Shown: positions 20,541 to 32,559 of the stretch, piece by piece
How positions within the stretch are numbered: position 1 is the stretch's first letter
Layout of the letters: each line of letters begins with the position of its first letter
Assembly (NCBI GenBank): GCA_002794775.1
Contig: NBAY01000095.1
Span: 1 to 64,000 of the forward strand
Reading direction: 5' to 3'
Origin: Porodaedalea pini
Lineage: Eukaryota > Basidiomycota > Agaricomycetes > Hymenochaetales > Hymenochaetaceae
Length of the DNA: 64,000 nucleotides
The notes under the pieces: model-generated
Database searches by the model: none
What the model was told of the DNA's origin: nothing
Seen by the model: the letters and a program-made list of their open reading frames with translations, nothing else
Position numbers and translations under genes: made by a program

Positions 20541-21691
20541 GAATGTTTGTTGGCAAGTTCATCAGGTTCTGAATTGGTTTGCTCCACTATCTGGGTGACT
20601 GGGGTCAATATGTTTGCTCAGGGATGGTACGGGATAACTCTGAAGGCTGTGTATCATAGTGCCGAGACTGCACCTGTGAGTTCTGTGAGTATGTATGATC
20701 CTCCAGTTGTTTGATGAATGACTACCATTGGTCCGAGGTATTTGGGTTTGGCTTTTCGGCTTAGTTCCGTGTCGATTTGTGAGTTTTGAACCAGAACCAG
20801 GGCTCCAGGGCCAAAGTTGTAGTCTCAGATCGTGTTTTGGTAGTGTTTTTCGAATTGCTGGATTGATTTGAAGCGAGCACGCATGACTGCTGAGTGTACT
20901 CGTTTCAAGTCTTCTGGTCGACGCTGGAGTGCCCTTGCTCGTGCCACGAGTAGTTCTGACTGGGATACTTTCGATGTGTATACTGGTGACATGTATGTTT
21001 GTTCGGCCAAGTCGAATGGAAGGATCAGCTGGACTCCATGGACCATGTAGTATGGTGAATATCCCGTTGCTTTCTGAATCATAATTCTCTCGGCCCATAT
21101 GGCATGGTATGCGTGTTGTGACCATCGAGCTTCGTCATTCCTGGCAAGTTTCATCAGTGTTTCCCAAAGGTCCCTGTGGCATTGTTCTACGATTCCGTTC
21201 GCTCTCGAGTTGTAGGGGGAGATTCGGATATTGTGTACTCCATATCTTGCCAACATCCTGATTACTTCACCATCGAATGATGGACCATTGTCGGATACGA
21301 TCTCGTGGACGTAGCCCCATTGGCATATGATGTCCTGGAAAATGAAGTTCGTAATCGATCTCGAGTTATCAGCACATAAGAGTTGGAATTCCGGGTAGCC
21401 TGTGAGCAAGTCTCTTGCCTGGACGATATACCTGAATCCCCCTGATTTGGGCATGAGCATCACGTCTACGTGTACCCTGGCGAATAGTGGCGCTGGTGTT
21501 GGAACGTTTGGTGGGATTCGTATGTGAGTGAATTGCTGAGTCTGGCACAAGTGACACGTCTTCAGGAACCAATGTATGTCGGAACTCATCATGGGCCACC
21601 AAAATCGATCGTGGATTTGTAGTTGTACTGAAAAGAATCCTTTGTGTCCCAGGTCATTGTGTGCTGACTGCATGACTGAGAATCGGCAATC
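20541..21691 (-). pseudogene. B1 integrase
   Basis: The zinc domain AHNDLGHKGFFS ... KTCHLCQ is followed by a DDE core: VHVDVMLMPKSGG (first Asp), IVSDNGPSFDGE (second Asp), and NSRANGIVEQCHRDLWE (Glu). The C-terminal part reads on after a TGA at 20825 (HYQNTI*DYNFGPG) through LVLVQNSQ and YLGPMVVIHQTTGGSYILTEL, with more stops near 20655 and 20625. No chromodomain is present, unlike family A. The C-terminal region matches S1 at 51.8 kb (DYNFQPGRLVLVQN). Catalytic residues appear intact, but the frame is broken. Confidence 0.85.
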
Positions 21692-23782
21692 TCATGCGAG
21701 TACGAGTTGGTGTGGTCCCGAGTACCATTTCCTCCAGAGTTGTCCATCTGCGACGAAAAATCGAGTTGCCTTTGTTACAAAGTGTTGAAATTCGTTGTCT
21801 GTCATGTCTTCTGGTTTCTTTGGGTCGCTGAGAAACTCCTTGATTTTTATCAACTCTTGATTGGCCGATTCTGCTGCAGCTGTCTGGGGAATGGTGGGAG
21901 GGTTGGTAGTGGGAGGAATGTCTCCAGTGTATGCTATGAATATGAAAGCATACTGGTCATCAATCCATTCCTCATAGTTTTCGTCATCTGGATGGTCAGT
22001 GTCTGTTCGCTTTCGTCGACTGAGTCCGTCTGGGCCTGTATGCCGAGTGCCTGGTACATGGATAATCGTGAAGTGGAACAATAAGATTCCAGTGATCCAC
22101 CAGTTGATCGTTGCATTTGGCTGGATATCTGGGTTGTTGATCATGCCTTTAATGTACTTCGCGTCGACTTCAATGTAGAAGTGGTCCAGTCCTATTAGAT
22201 AGATTTGTGCGTCATGGAGGGCCCTCATGAGGCCGAACAGTTCTACTTTTGGCTGTGAGTAGTTCTGCTCTCTCTTGTTCCATGTTGCAGACATAAAATG
22301 GGCTGGGAATCATTCTCCGTTTTCTCCGATCTGTAAGAGAATCACTCCGTATCCTCGAATCGACGAATCTACGCAGAGGTGGACCGGTCTCCCACATTTG
22401 TAGTCGATCGGCCTGATGGCTCCAGACTCAGTGACTGCCTTCTTGAGTTGGTCCATCGATCGCTGTTCGAGTTTTCCAAATGAGAAGGGGACGTCTTTTC
22501 TGGTGAGTCGGTTCAGATCATATGCCAGTCGAGCGAAGTCGTTGATAAAGTGCCTGAGAACTCCTGCAGTTCTGAGGAATGATTGAACGTCGGTAATGTC
22601 TTCACAAGGAGGCCAGTCGATGACTTTTTGGATTTGTGCTTTGTCTGGGACTCATCCTGAGTAGTTGCAGGTATGCCCGACTATCACGGCTTCGGGTGCA
22701 GCAAGTACCAACTTTTTCCCAGACAGAGTCACCCCAACTACTTTGAATCTTTGGAGGACTTGGTTGACGTCATTTAGGTGTTCCCATATGAACTGGCGGA
22801 TTCCTGAATTTTCTGGGATGGTCTCGTATGATCTGTCCTGTAACTCGTACTGTGTGGCCAGCCCTTTTATGGGTATATCGTCAATGTATGGGAATGCCAC
22901 GTCTGGGATTTTGTCCTTCAGGATGAATGTGACATCAGCGTGCATGATTTGCTGGGAGTTCGTATACCCCATGGGAATCGATGTGAGTCAGAATGCTCCT
23001 AGTGGCGTCTGGAATGTCATTATGTCCCTACTTCGTATGGCGAGTTTTCTTTGGTCAAACGCTACGAATAAGTCCAGGGTTGTATAACAGGATCAGCCAC
23101 CAAAAGACTCGGCAATGTGTTCTGTCAGATACAGCACCGATGGGTCTCGTATTGTGACTGTGTTTAGTGGTTGAAGATCGTGGACTATTCTCAGTGACTT
23201 TCTGTCCTTCTTTACTATGTGGAACCACCTGGATCGGTACGATGAGTTTGATGGTTTGTATATGCTGGACATGATTTTGTCTTTGATGATTGTGACAACC
23301 CTGTCGAATATTCCTGGTGGGATGGGAATATTCTTCAGTACCCATGGAATATGTTCGATCATTGGGATAAGAACCGGAGCAAAGTAGTCATAGTCGAGTG
23401 CACCCTTTTCTGTTTCGTCCCATGCGAACACCATTTCCTGTGTCCAAATAACCCACCACGCAAGATCCTTTTCTTTAGGGAGTAGGAATCTGGCCAGATC
23501 TATGTCTATTTCGTCGTATCGTTCCTGGGTGAGTCGTTTCCCAGGTGAGAATGGTGGAGGGTGGGTCGGCAGTTCTGGAAGGTCCTTCAGAGGATCGGGA
23601 TGTTGTGTCCTGGTGATTTGGTATTCTTCAGGGAGTGTGGTTGGAACTGGCTTTATATGATCAGTGACCTTTTTGTACTTGTAGAATGGCTGAGTCGTTT
23701 GGCGGGTCTGATTTGTTTGAGGAATTAGAGATTCGTTATGGTATGGGTGATTAATGGAGAATAGTCCTGTTCTGCTGTTCAT
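21692..23782 (-). pseudogene. B1 reverse transcriptase and RNase H
   Basis: The N-terminal part (23093-23782) includes NIPIPPGIFDRV and SSYRSRWFHIVKKD (RT fingers). After stops the palm carries FPYIDDIPIKG, a YIDD catalytic box. The connection domain (RTAGVLRHFINDFARLAYDL) and RNase H follow (LCVDSSIRGYGV, NYSQPKVELFGLMRAL, VDAKYIKGMINNPDIQPNATI, GPDGLSRR). TGA and TAG stops lie near 23092, 22985, 22650 and 22295. The pol type is the same clade as C1 and S1, distinct from the chromoviral A elements. Confidence 0.88.
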
Positions 23783-24114
23783 TTGGGTTTTGTTGTTTTT
23801 CGTATTTTGTTTTGATTTTACACCTCCCTTTTCCGTGATGGTGATTTCAATAGACCGCCTGTCAAAAGAAATATGTACTGCGTCTGATTCTGGGGTATTC
23901 GTGGTATAGCATGGTTGCGTCTCTGGTTCATCTCATCAATATTGTACCGATTCATCGACTATCAAAAATCCTCATCCTCGGCTGGTTGCTTTCATCATGT
24001 TTGTTCTCGAGTTGGAACTGATACATCTTCTTCCATTACCGGGTGGATTAGTTCCAGTACCTGGTCATCGATGTCTATATCTACCAACTGAGCCTTGCAG
24101 TGTGCGAGGAACAG

Positions 24115-25116
24115 TCAGCCGAGTAAGATGTTGAACAGTGCCAGGTGTACGACTTGTGCTTGTATGAGTACCAAGAATCCTCCGAGTCCTATCCTGAGTC
24201 GTGGTATTAATCCGAGCGATTGGGTCCTAGACGTGTCTGCTGTTTCAATAGTGATTTGTTCGTTGTTCAGAGTCGGCGATCCTAGATGCTTCCACACGTT
24301 TCGCAATAGTCTGATAAACAAAGCTCCAGTGTCGAGTAGTCCTTCTACCTCGACCTTTCTGTCCAGCCATACATCAACGACTCGAATTGGTACGGTTGCT
24401 GGCGCGACTGGTTCCTTTTCCATTGTCTCATCTGGCGATCCCGGCCTAGGTCCTACCGAGTACATGGCCGTGCCTTCATCTTCGAGGTTTATTGGACTTT
24501 GTTTGGCCGTCATCATTTCCTTGCACTTTCGTCTGACTTCTGGTGAAGTTGCCAACAGTTCTCGACCTGATATCGACACTGTGGAATCCAAGAATCAGCG
24601 AAATACTGCGTTGACCATTGCGAGGTTGTTAGCTGGTGTGTTGTATTTGAACTGAGGCCTCTGTATGTCTATTGTTGGATTGGGATGTCCAGGCTTCGGT
24701 TCCATCCTTTCCCGTGGTGGTGCCACATGGACTTCCGTAGGCTCGCTCGGTGGCTGAGAGTTGGGTACCGATTCTTTGGTTGTTTTGGGCTCAGCTGATT
24801 CTGTCTCCTTTCCTTTGCCTGTTTCTGTTTCTGGTATGCCCGAGTCCATAGCTGGTTCACATCCCTCTCATTCTTTCGCTGGTTTTGTCGGGTGCTTAGG
24901 TGAGGGAGAGTTGGCTTTTCCTATATTTGCCAGTCTCACCGATTGTCTCTGCTGTCCGTGAGAATTGCTCATATCATCAAACCGAACCTTTCTTCCTTCC
25001 CCTACGTATTCATTCTGAATTTCTTTGATGTGGGCTTCCTCCATACCTGGCTGGGTCGGCATATACATACTTGGTCCTGATATGGCAGGGTAGTATGTAT
25101 CAAACAAGTTCGCCAT
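24115..25116 (-). pseudogene. B1 post-gag linker and aspartic protease
   Basis: 25116-24868 begins MANLFDTYYPAIS and continues as a Pro/Lys-rich linker. A conserved region before the protease (FKYNTPANNLAMVNAVF ... SGRELLATSPEVRRKCKEM) also occurs in S1 and C1; it resembles the conserved domain found in basidiomycete Gypsy polyproteins, perhaps DUF4100, named from memory. The protease has VEGLLDTGALFIRLLRNVW, with a normal D-T-G, and ends HLALFNILLG, broken by a stop at 24115. Further pol-linking sequence (23783-24114) has stops and no domain. Confidence 0.75.
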
Positions 25117-25145
25117 TTGGTGTGGTGGTGGATCTCGTAGTGCTG

Positions 25146-26480
25146 TTATCTACTGGGAGAGTCGTACCCAGAGGGACCTTGTTCGGGTGGTCTCAATAGT
25201 ACAAGTTCATTCGATCCAGTAAAGAAGAGCCTTGCGGTCCTGGTGGTAGTCGTGTTCCTCCCGGCATTACAACAAATCCTTGTGCATCCAAGGCCAGTAA
25301 TCGTCGGTTCAGTAACATGTCCCTGATCATACAGTCTCTGAACAGGTGTGTGGTGCTGTGGCACATGGCACATGTTTGGGGTCCTGTATTCCTTACCTGC
25401 ATATTTCTGGCTGGGGGTGGGCCTCTCGGTGGTGCCCTGTATTCTTCGCGTGGCCATCCATAATCGTCGGGTCACTGGTACTCCTGTGGTTCATTATGGG
25501 CATACAGCCGATCTCGAGTGTACCGATCATCGTAGTCTCACCTTCGATAATCCTCCTTCCTTTCACCCCAGAGATCCCGTATCTCAGCTTGTAAATCTGA
25601 TACCATGCGTGTGAGCAGGCTCAGTTCTGAGTCCTCTCATTTGATGGGGGTCGGTGCATATGGTCTGGATGCTGCGGTGACGTGTTGCTGAGTAAAATAT
25701 GGAGGTGCTGCGGGTATCCCGAATGTTCCATACTGCAGTACTGCATATCCTTGCTGTGCCCCAGGACCAGTTACTAGGACTCCTCCTGCTATAAGTCAGT
25801 CGAGTTCGTTGTATAGTACCGGTATATCCCAAGGAACGCCAGCCGGGTGTCGAAAGTCAACCAACCGAAGTTGTTGTTCGAGATGCTGATTGGTGAGCCA
25901 GTTTAGACCTTCTCGATAGAACCGCTTTTGATCTAGATCCGAAATGACTCCTTCTTGAACTAGATATGATGTAATATGCATAAAGCTTCGATGGTATTCT
26001 CCCAGGGCAGCCGTGCTCATCAAAACCTTGTTGGAATTCTCGGTGACGAAATTGATTAGATCTCCGTAAGTGTATCTTATTGTTGCTGCCGGATAGAAGC
26101 CTAGGGCGGCTGTTTTGAATGACGCGAAATCGTTTTGTCGTGCCTGTGGGAGAGTTGACCATAGTAACTCCTCATGCACCGGTGCGTAGTAACGTGCCCA
26201 ATTGATTTTCTGTAGATTGGTGATTCCTGCATTTGATCCTAAGATGTTAACCTCTTCAAAGAATCATGGGATCCCTTCCAGTTCTACATCGGCGTTCATT
26301 GCTGGTGCTCATTTGTCGTGTCTGTTTGGCATTGTTGCTCCTGGAACTGGAGGATTCAGTCCAGTGATTGGGAGATTTCTAGACTTGGCAAGGTCTGGAA
26401 GAGGATTGGCTACATTGGGTATAGGTTGCGTTGGTGGTGCCATTGGTGGGGCTTGTGAAGGTCCTTGGCTCGATCCTTGT
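25146..26480 (-). pseudogene. B1 gag capsid and zinc knuckle
   Basis: From about 26480 a Pro/Gln-rich stretch leads into a capsid domain (INWARYYAPVHEELLW, ASFKTAALGFYPAAT, DLDQKRFYREGLNWL), then a Pro/Tyr-rich linker and a CCHC knuckle CAMCHSTTHLFRDC at about 25325-25370. The frame ends at 25193 and carries three stops. The length is typical for this Gypsy clade. The segment upstream (26490-27215) interrupts it from the Pro-rich gag N terminus. Confidence 0.75.
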
Positions 26481-26489
26481 TGAGTTCGG

Positions 26490-27215
26490 CCACTGGGGGT
26501 TCACTCTAATGTGTCTGATGGAGGGGATAGTGTCAGGAAGTGTGGGGAAGTGTAATAGAATACTCGGGGCTAGGTGTCGACTCGAGGATGCGAGTACAAA
26601 GGACGACTGGCAAAATGTGCCTAAATGCGGTCAGAGAACAAAGAGCAACTACGATCTTGACAACCCGGGCTCGGAAACTCGCCAGTGAAGACAGGAATCG
26701 ATACTATTCGTCGAGACGATTCTGAATCTGAAAAGACCTCGAGACGCGATGCAGAATTGACAGAGATATAGCAGTTGCACTGGTTGCGGCTGGCGGAACG
26801 CACGGAACTCCCGGAACCAAAAGCTATTTTTGTAGCTCTATGACGCGGGCTCGGAATCGTGCAAGAAAAGACAGTGTTCGAAAGCGATTTTCGACGAGAT
26901 TAAGAATCTGAAGAGAGCTCGGGAAACGGATAAGAACTGAGGGCGATATAGCGAAAGCAAGATTTGGCCGAAAACGGGACTCAAGACGGAACGGACGGAA
27001 CGACACTGAACGGCGATGGGGACGAGAACTAAAGACTGGGACTGACCCAGGGGAACTAAACTTGTATTTTTGAGACATTTACATGAGTGTTTAAATAACC
27101 AACAGAGGGTTGAGCCTCTGAGCGGCGTACAAAGGACACAAAGACAGACTGGAGGCTCTAGCCAAACAACACCAAATAGCCGGAACTCGGAGCTGTAACT
27201 CGAGAACATGAGTAA
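26490..27215. repeat. Non-coding insert with two divergent ~177-bp tandem units in B1 gag
   Basis: Purine-rich sequence separating the two parts of gag. Two units, each starting near CGGGCTCGGAA (about 26668 and 26845), share GAATCTGAA, GACGAGA and GATATAGC blocks in the same order. A minus-strand TATTTAAAC motif near 27095 and the TGTCTGATGG / CTCGAGAACA ends near 26511 and 27207 suggest a solo LTR, but no target duplication is clear. Confidence 0.4.
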
Positions 27216-28430
27216 TTAAGCTTCGGGAGGCTCGGAACAATACCAGATGTGACCCAAAACGGACGTTGGTGGCTCACTGGTGCAGAACCAAGCTGTATGC
27301 ATCGAGTTAATCCTGCCAAACACTGAAACTGTCCTGAAATGCGTCAGGGATACTTGTAAGACTGTCCTGAGTCGAGTCGAACCTAATAGAGCCGATTCCG
27401 AGGCCAGCGACATCGGGATCTCCACAGCGGTAGAATTAGCCATGACTGCTCTGACTATTGGTGGCGCCACAATATGGAAAGTCGGCAGAGCCAGTGTGGG
27501 TACATGTGAGGGTAGAGTTGGTGTCCTTCTTGGCTGTTCTGGAGTCAAAGGGCAAGTTTCTGGGTATGGGTCTGTGATCCTTGATATCGCAATAGGTATC
27601 GATCCTTCTGGAGTTGGTGGCGGCGGTGGCGGGACTAGTTCTTCCTCCGATGTTTTGGACCGATTCTGTGGTGATTCTGGGGTTGATTGTTCTTCTTGGT
27701 CGGGGGTAGGATTCTCAGGTTCGGAGTTTCGTTCTGTTGGTACTTCTATTGGTCCTCCTGTTTGAATCAGAGGTTCGTCGATCCATCTTCTGATGGCTTG
27801 TCTGCCCCAATTAAGTGGTGACCCTGGTCTTGTGGGTGACAACGATCTGAGTGATTGGTTTCGATATGGTGTTGCCAATTCTTGTGGTCCTGGTGATACC
27901 AGTCTCCTGACCACTTCTTCGGATCTGGAGCGACTTTGTTCCCTTGTTGGACTCCTGTATCCTTTGAGGCCTGGGTTCCTTTCCTCGCCTTCGGGTGTTC
28001 CTCTGGGTCTTTGAACCTGCCAACTGAGTGGTGTACTGGTGATGCTGAAATGCGACCTGTTGCCAGTTACAAAGCTTCCTGGGATACGAAGTGATATCGG
28101 GGTTTCGATGAGATCAGGTAAGATCCTTCTAGGTTTGACTGGTCGTCCTCATTCTTGAGTGAGTTCTGGTTCGGTTACTGAGGGTGGCTGTTGTTGCTCA
28201 GTGTCTTGAAGTGTGTTTTCTGGGTCGGTGGTTCCAGATCGGCAAAAAGGTGATGAGGATGCTTCTCTGGGAGTGTGTAAGATTCACGGGGTGGCTGTGG
28301 TCAGTGGGCGTCCTCTTGGTCTTCCTCGGCCCTGTCCTCTGGGTGGTGGTGGTGGGTTGCTTGGTTCTTCCTGAACCTTTGCTTGTATGCGCATAGAGCG
28401 CTGAGGAGCTTCAGACGTCGACCTGATACT
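27216..28430 (-). pseudogene. B1 gag N-terminal, Pro-rich region
   Basis: A 232-codon minus frame (27914-27216) is rich in Pro, Glu and Ser (SEEELVPPPPPPTPEGS) and is the best coding candidate. The 27915-28430 part directly after the primer site reads basic and Gly/Arg-rich in fragments (GQGRGRPRGRP) with stops. I assign it to gag by position between the primer site and capsid; there is no recognisable domain. Confidence 0.5.
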
Positions 28431-28456
28431 TAGGTGAGGCACCTTGTCCCCCTCAC

Positions 28457-28467
28457 GGTGGGCTCCA
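28457..28467 (-). promoter_or_regulatory. tRNA-type primer-binding site of B1
   Basis: Minus strand reads TGGAGCCCACC starting 3 nt after the LTR B end. The leading TGG pairs with a tRNA 3' CCA. The identical 11-mer stands 5 nt after the unrelated LTR C in C1 (49420-49430), which argues for a common tRNA primer and against self-priming. Confidence 0.65.
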
Positions 28468-28470
28468 ATG

Positions 28471-29301
28471 TGTAGGGGTGCAGACTCTTCAAATCCAAAG
28501 AGCAATTTGGGCTATGGCTCATGATCGACCCAAGGGGGACTGCGGTGACTCGGTATACCAAGAGGGACAACCTAAGTAGAGTGAGGTTCGAGATATGAAG
28601 ACTCGGCGATACGGATACCTGTGGGATTCCGGTTGGACCAAGACTCGGGTGGGTAGAATCAGCACTTATGGCAGTGGCCGAGGGCATTCAGTGATTGGGT
28701 GGCGGAGTTCTGAGAGTCGGTGACAGAGTCGATGTATACTGTTTTCAGAATGAGAGTCGGGCGAGTAGTGCGTAGTAATGCATGTAGTAGATTGCAGTCT
28801 AGGGGTGGAGAGGGGACTGTTTGTCTCTGTACTGTTCTCGTCTCTCCATCTCTTGTCTATCTCTACAAACTACTGTGAGTTTATACTAAACTGAAGCAGA
28901 GAAAGCAGTGCAAGACTCGGCCAAGTCTGTGTGAATGGATGTGAAAGTGAGTCGGTGATTGGTCTGCGCACATCACGCAGCCGATCATTGTGGAGTGATG
29001 TTGGAGTCCCCAACCTGCTCTTTTGTCTCCCACCACTGCACACCCATATCCCACGTCCTTGTCCTACTCGCCTAATTCCTTCCACCTGTTCCCACAAGAG
29101 TCGGTCGTCCATGTGCTGATCGAGTTCGTGTGATATCCCTCCGTCCGATCGTGTCCATACCAAGAATTATAATGAAGAGTCGGCCGCCGGTTATGAATGA
29201 ATAAATGGTAAAGTTTGGCGGCCGGTAAGGGGATTCAAAGGAGTAGTGTAAGTGAGGGGAGAAAGACTTGGCCGGTGCATAGGCAATGGTTAATCGCTAC
29301 A
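28471..29301 (-). repeat. LTR B, right (5') copy, 831 bp
   Basis: TGTAGGGG ... CGCTACA, with a minus-strand TATAAAC motif near 28883. It is followed by TCGG (29302-29305), matching TCAG at 8480-8483 except for one transition. Confidence 0.8.
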
Positions 29302-29696
29302 TCGGACTGGGCAGGCCTCGGCTGACTGTCATCTGGGACGTGCTATACTCGAGCAGGGGCTCGGGACACTACTCAGGCTAGGTCGTCACAGAGGTAAGAG
29401 GATTAATACAAGACTAAACTAATACAAGGGGGATGAGTCTCACCTAGGTTGTCACAGAGGTAAGAGGAAAAGCAGAACAAGGAGTTCATGCAATTCCTGA
29501 GACCTTATATAGCGGCGACTGTGAGACTATATTATCTAATGTTACATAAACAAATGGAATGGAACGAATGAAGGTCATGTGAAGGGAGTGTGGGAAGTGA
29601 TTGAAAGGACAATTAAATATAATGAAAAGGAGCAGTTAAAAGAAAAGAAATGGTAAAAGGAAAATAAAAGAGCAGGTGGAAGTTCAAGTCCTAACA
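29302..29696 (-). repeat. LTR A, larger piece of A1's 5' LTR
   Basis: Starts in mid-LTR (TCGGACTGGGCAGG, which is position 31 on of the solo LTR at 13154) and ends GTCCTAACA. It keeps the TATA box and primer 11-mer. With the 30-bp remnant at 8454-8483 it makes one LTR of about 421-425 bp, close to the 414-bp solo copy. It abuts a plus-strand family-A pol fragment. Confidence 0.75.
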
Positions 29697-31625
29697 GCCT
29701 GTACCTGAAGTCTGAAAAGTGTGAGTTTGATGCCAAGGTCATAAAATACCTCAGTCACATCATTGGCAACAGCAAGATCAAGGCTGACCCAGCAAAGACA
29801 AAGGCAATTGCGAGCTGGCCCATCCCACAAAATGTTAAGGAGCTGCAACAGTTCCTTGGCATGGGCAACTGGCTATGATGGTTCATCAAAGACTACAGCA
29901 AGGCAGTCCAACCATTGATGTCACTAACAGGCAAGAAGGACTGGGTATGGGAGACCGAACAGCAGGAAGTGTTTGAGGAGCTGAGACGATGTCTCTGCTC
30001 ACCTCCAGTCCTAGCCATCACTAACGATGAGGGCCCTTTCTGTGTTGAAGCGGACTCATTGAACTTTGCGCTTGGTGGCATGTTGCTGCAGAAGCAGGAA
30101 GGGAAGTGGAGGGTGATAGCCTACAGGTCAGAAGTGCTCCAACCGGCAGAACAAAACTGCGAGATCTATGACAAGGAGATGCTCGCAATTGTTTTGGCAC
30201 TTAAGGAGTGGTGACAATACCTCCTCAGTGCCCATCATAAAATCGAGATCTGGTCCGATCACGCCAACCTCACATACTTCAGGTCGGTGTAACACCAACC
30301 GAATTGTTGTGCACAGAATGAGCGGAACACATGTGATGTACATCACAAAGTCGAAGAGCCTCGACTCAGCAATCGAGCTAAGCAGTACACCCAGATTGGC
30401 GGTGATTACCCAAACATGGAACGCATGCAATGACCAGATTGCACACATCAGCAACTCAGACTGACCCCGGTGCACTTATCTGTGCATGTGCCCCTTCGAC
30501 CCTGCCAAAGGTTCATTCATTTGCCTTTGTCTAACGAACACGCAGCAGCCCAGCATTGGTCGTTCTGGTTCCGTACAAAGGATCCCGAAGCTCACTGACA
30601 CTACACCAAGTCAACATGTGCCACCCTCGCCTTTCAGTCGTCCAGATCGTAGAGCCACTCAAAGGAACACTCAGGTGGCTCAGTGATAGGACAATAGAGG
30701 ACTCGTCTCATTTTATTTCGCCTTTCATGTTTACGCAGGACACTTGTTTAGTATTTATAGAGCACCGAATGTTGTAGATAGGACAGCAATTCCACCCCCG
30801 AGTTTCGATGCCTAACTTCATGTGCTATCTCTCAGGACTGTCTCTAGGTACACCTCAGTGCCTTAGTGACTCAAATTGCTCACCTCAACTTTGTTTTATT
30901 TGCGTTGCGCTCATTGCGCTCATTCCATCTGTTCCGTCTTTGCCTCATTTCGCTTCATTCTTGTTACCTCAACGTCGCCCCTCTCTCGTCTCTTATCTTC
31001 TGATTTGAGTTCCATATCTCACCCCCTCCTCTCTGGTATTCTAGATGACATCCTGTTGAGCACAGGGACCAGCCGTCCATTCTGAGGACAATCCCACTCC
31101 GAGAAGTTGCACTAGTGTTAGCGCGTCTCTGTGTCTTCCAACACAGCCACCAACAATCCTCCACACATCTCGAGCACTCTGCCAGTACTACGCTTTGAAC
31201 ACTTCCCTACTAGCACACTCTGCCGATTCCGTTGCCCCTGACACACTGGAATGCACGCAACTCAAATCCTTCGATCTGGAACCCACAGAACTCAACCAGA
31301 ATGAGGGTATTGACCCACTAGACATGTCTCCCTCGAACTCAATCATCTGATTCCTCTTTACTAACAACCAGAACTCAGTATTATCATTGGCACAGAAGCT
31401 GAGCTATCATCAAGCTCGCTGGTGGACGGAACTCAAAGAGTTTGACTTCCACCTCGAACATAAGCCGGGGAAGACCATGGGCAAGGCGGACCTGCTGTCA
31501 CGCAAGGTGGGTTATGACAAGGGCAAGGATGACAACAACGGTGTCATGTTCATCAAGGAGAAGTGGTTGAACCATGGGGTGGTGTGGACATCGTGGGATG
31601 AGATGTTGGAATGAGTGTGTGATGC
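29697..31625 (+). pseudogene. A3: family-A pol fragment (RT end, RNase H)
   Basis: 29697-30287 and 31391-31625 read as one pol stretch when solo LTR D1 is removed. It runs from the RT thumb (EKCEFDAK-like, SHIIGNSKI) through GKKDWVWETEQQEVFEELRR, LQKQEGKWRVIAYRSE and SDHANLTYF into AQKLSYHQARWWTELKEFDF, to the DEMLE*V junction, then is cut at 31625 by LTR E1. Stops near 29876 and 30212. It is about as similar to A1 as to A2. It is cut on the left by LTR A. Confidence 0.85.
30288..31386. repeat. Solo LTR D1 (1,099 bp) in A3
   Basis: TGTAACACC ... TATTATCA, flanked by TCGG (30284-30287) and TTGG (31387-31390), a 4-bp duplication with one C-to-T change. A second copy stands at 53092-54188. D1 has lost most CpG sites that D2 keeps. 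Confidence 0.8.
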
Positions 31626-32559
31626 TGTAGAGCCATGCCGATTGTCCCATCACCACCAATCACTCCAGAAGCACTCAAGAACTGGTTCTGATGCGTACTG
31701 ATCAGTACTGGACTGAATCTGATCAGTCTGGTTTCGAATCAGAACCTCGCAATCATGTCAGCAATGCATTACGAGATCTCTGAAAGCAATTCGGAATGTA
31801 CCAGAGATCTTATCTGGATGATCAAGGACGCGGTCACATGGAGCATACAGCCAAGATGCGTACCGGACTGCTGTCTGATGATGGGAGCCACGTACTGATT
31901 GGACAATCTGAGTTCTGGTGGAGCACCGGTATGGTCAGACGCAATGCAGATGTTTTTCTTCATTATGATTTATGTTTTTCCAATGTTCTTCTGATCTCTA
32001 TGCTCTCTATGCATGCCTCTATGACCTATGACTTTTCCTTTCAATGTCTCTATGTTTCAACTGATATGCACATTATGCCTGTATGGAAATTATTAACTGT
32101 AGATAGATCTTTGGACTAAGTATAAATATGCACCCCATGTTGTAGGTAGAGGACAAGTCAGTTCTACCGCAGAGTCTCCCTCAGATAGGGTAACTTGAGT
32201 GCGATCCGTCTTAGTTCTTGTATACCTCATAGTCATTCCGTCTTCATCTTAGCATCTTGTCTCTCGAAACCGTCTCTAGTCTCTTATTCCGTAACTCGAA
32301 CCTCGTCACTCGTCGTGATCACATCATACCGGTGTTGATTACCCACACGTACCGACCCCGTACCAGTCAAGTACAGACCCGACAGGAGTTCCCAACCTTA
32401 GTTCTCGATATCAACTTGTACTGGCGTGTACCAAAGCGTACTGACGCATACCGGTACATCGAGTGATCCCTCCGCAGTCAACCCCTAACCTCCCAGAACA
32501 ACACAATCATGTCCCCAAAAGGACCACTGATCCTGGACACCCCTAAGTCAGGATCTACA
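31626..32559 (+). repeat. LTR E1 (934 bp) at the left inversion junction
   Basis: TGTAGAGCC ... GGATCTACA. The left flank is A3 pol; the right flank is the truncated integrase of S1. It contains AGTATAAATATGC (about 32119), which is TATA-like in this direction. It is the inverted partner of E2 (50003-51381), which has the same 934-bp length once its nested LTR is removed. Confidence 0.85.

Larger units (their letters stand above)
8484..29301 (-). mobile_element. B1: large Ty3/Gypsy element nested in A1's 5' LTR
   Basis: Bounded by two collinear copies of LTR B (8484-9307 and 28471-29301) in minus orientation, with TCAG/TCGG outside as a probable 4-bp target duplication. Inside, on the minus strand from right: primer site, gag, zinc knuckle, protease, RT, RNase H, integrase, then extra ORFs. 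The 3' internal end is lost because A2 abuts the left LTR seven bases short of its end. Without A2 the element is about 14 kb, long for Gypsy, partly owing to the accessory block at 15.9-20.3 kb, which could itself be a separate insertion. Confidence 0.65.

Noticed and set aside
31626..32559. LTR E1 as the 3' LTR of S1 part 1
   Set aside because: The integrase is cut in mid-domain at the LTR and its other half lies beside E2, so E1 marks an insertion/inversion junction and not the end of S1.
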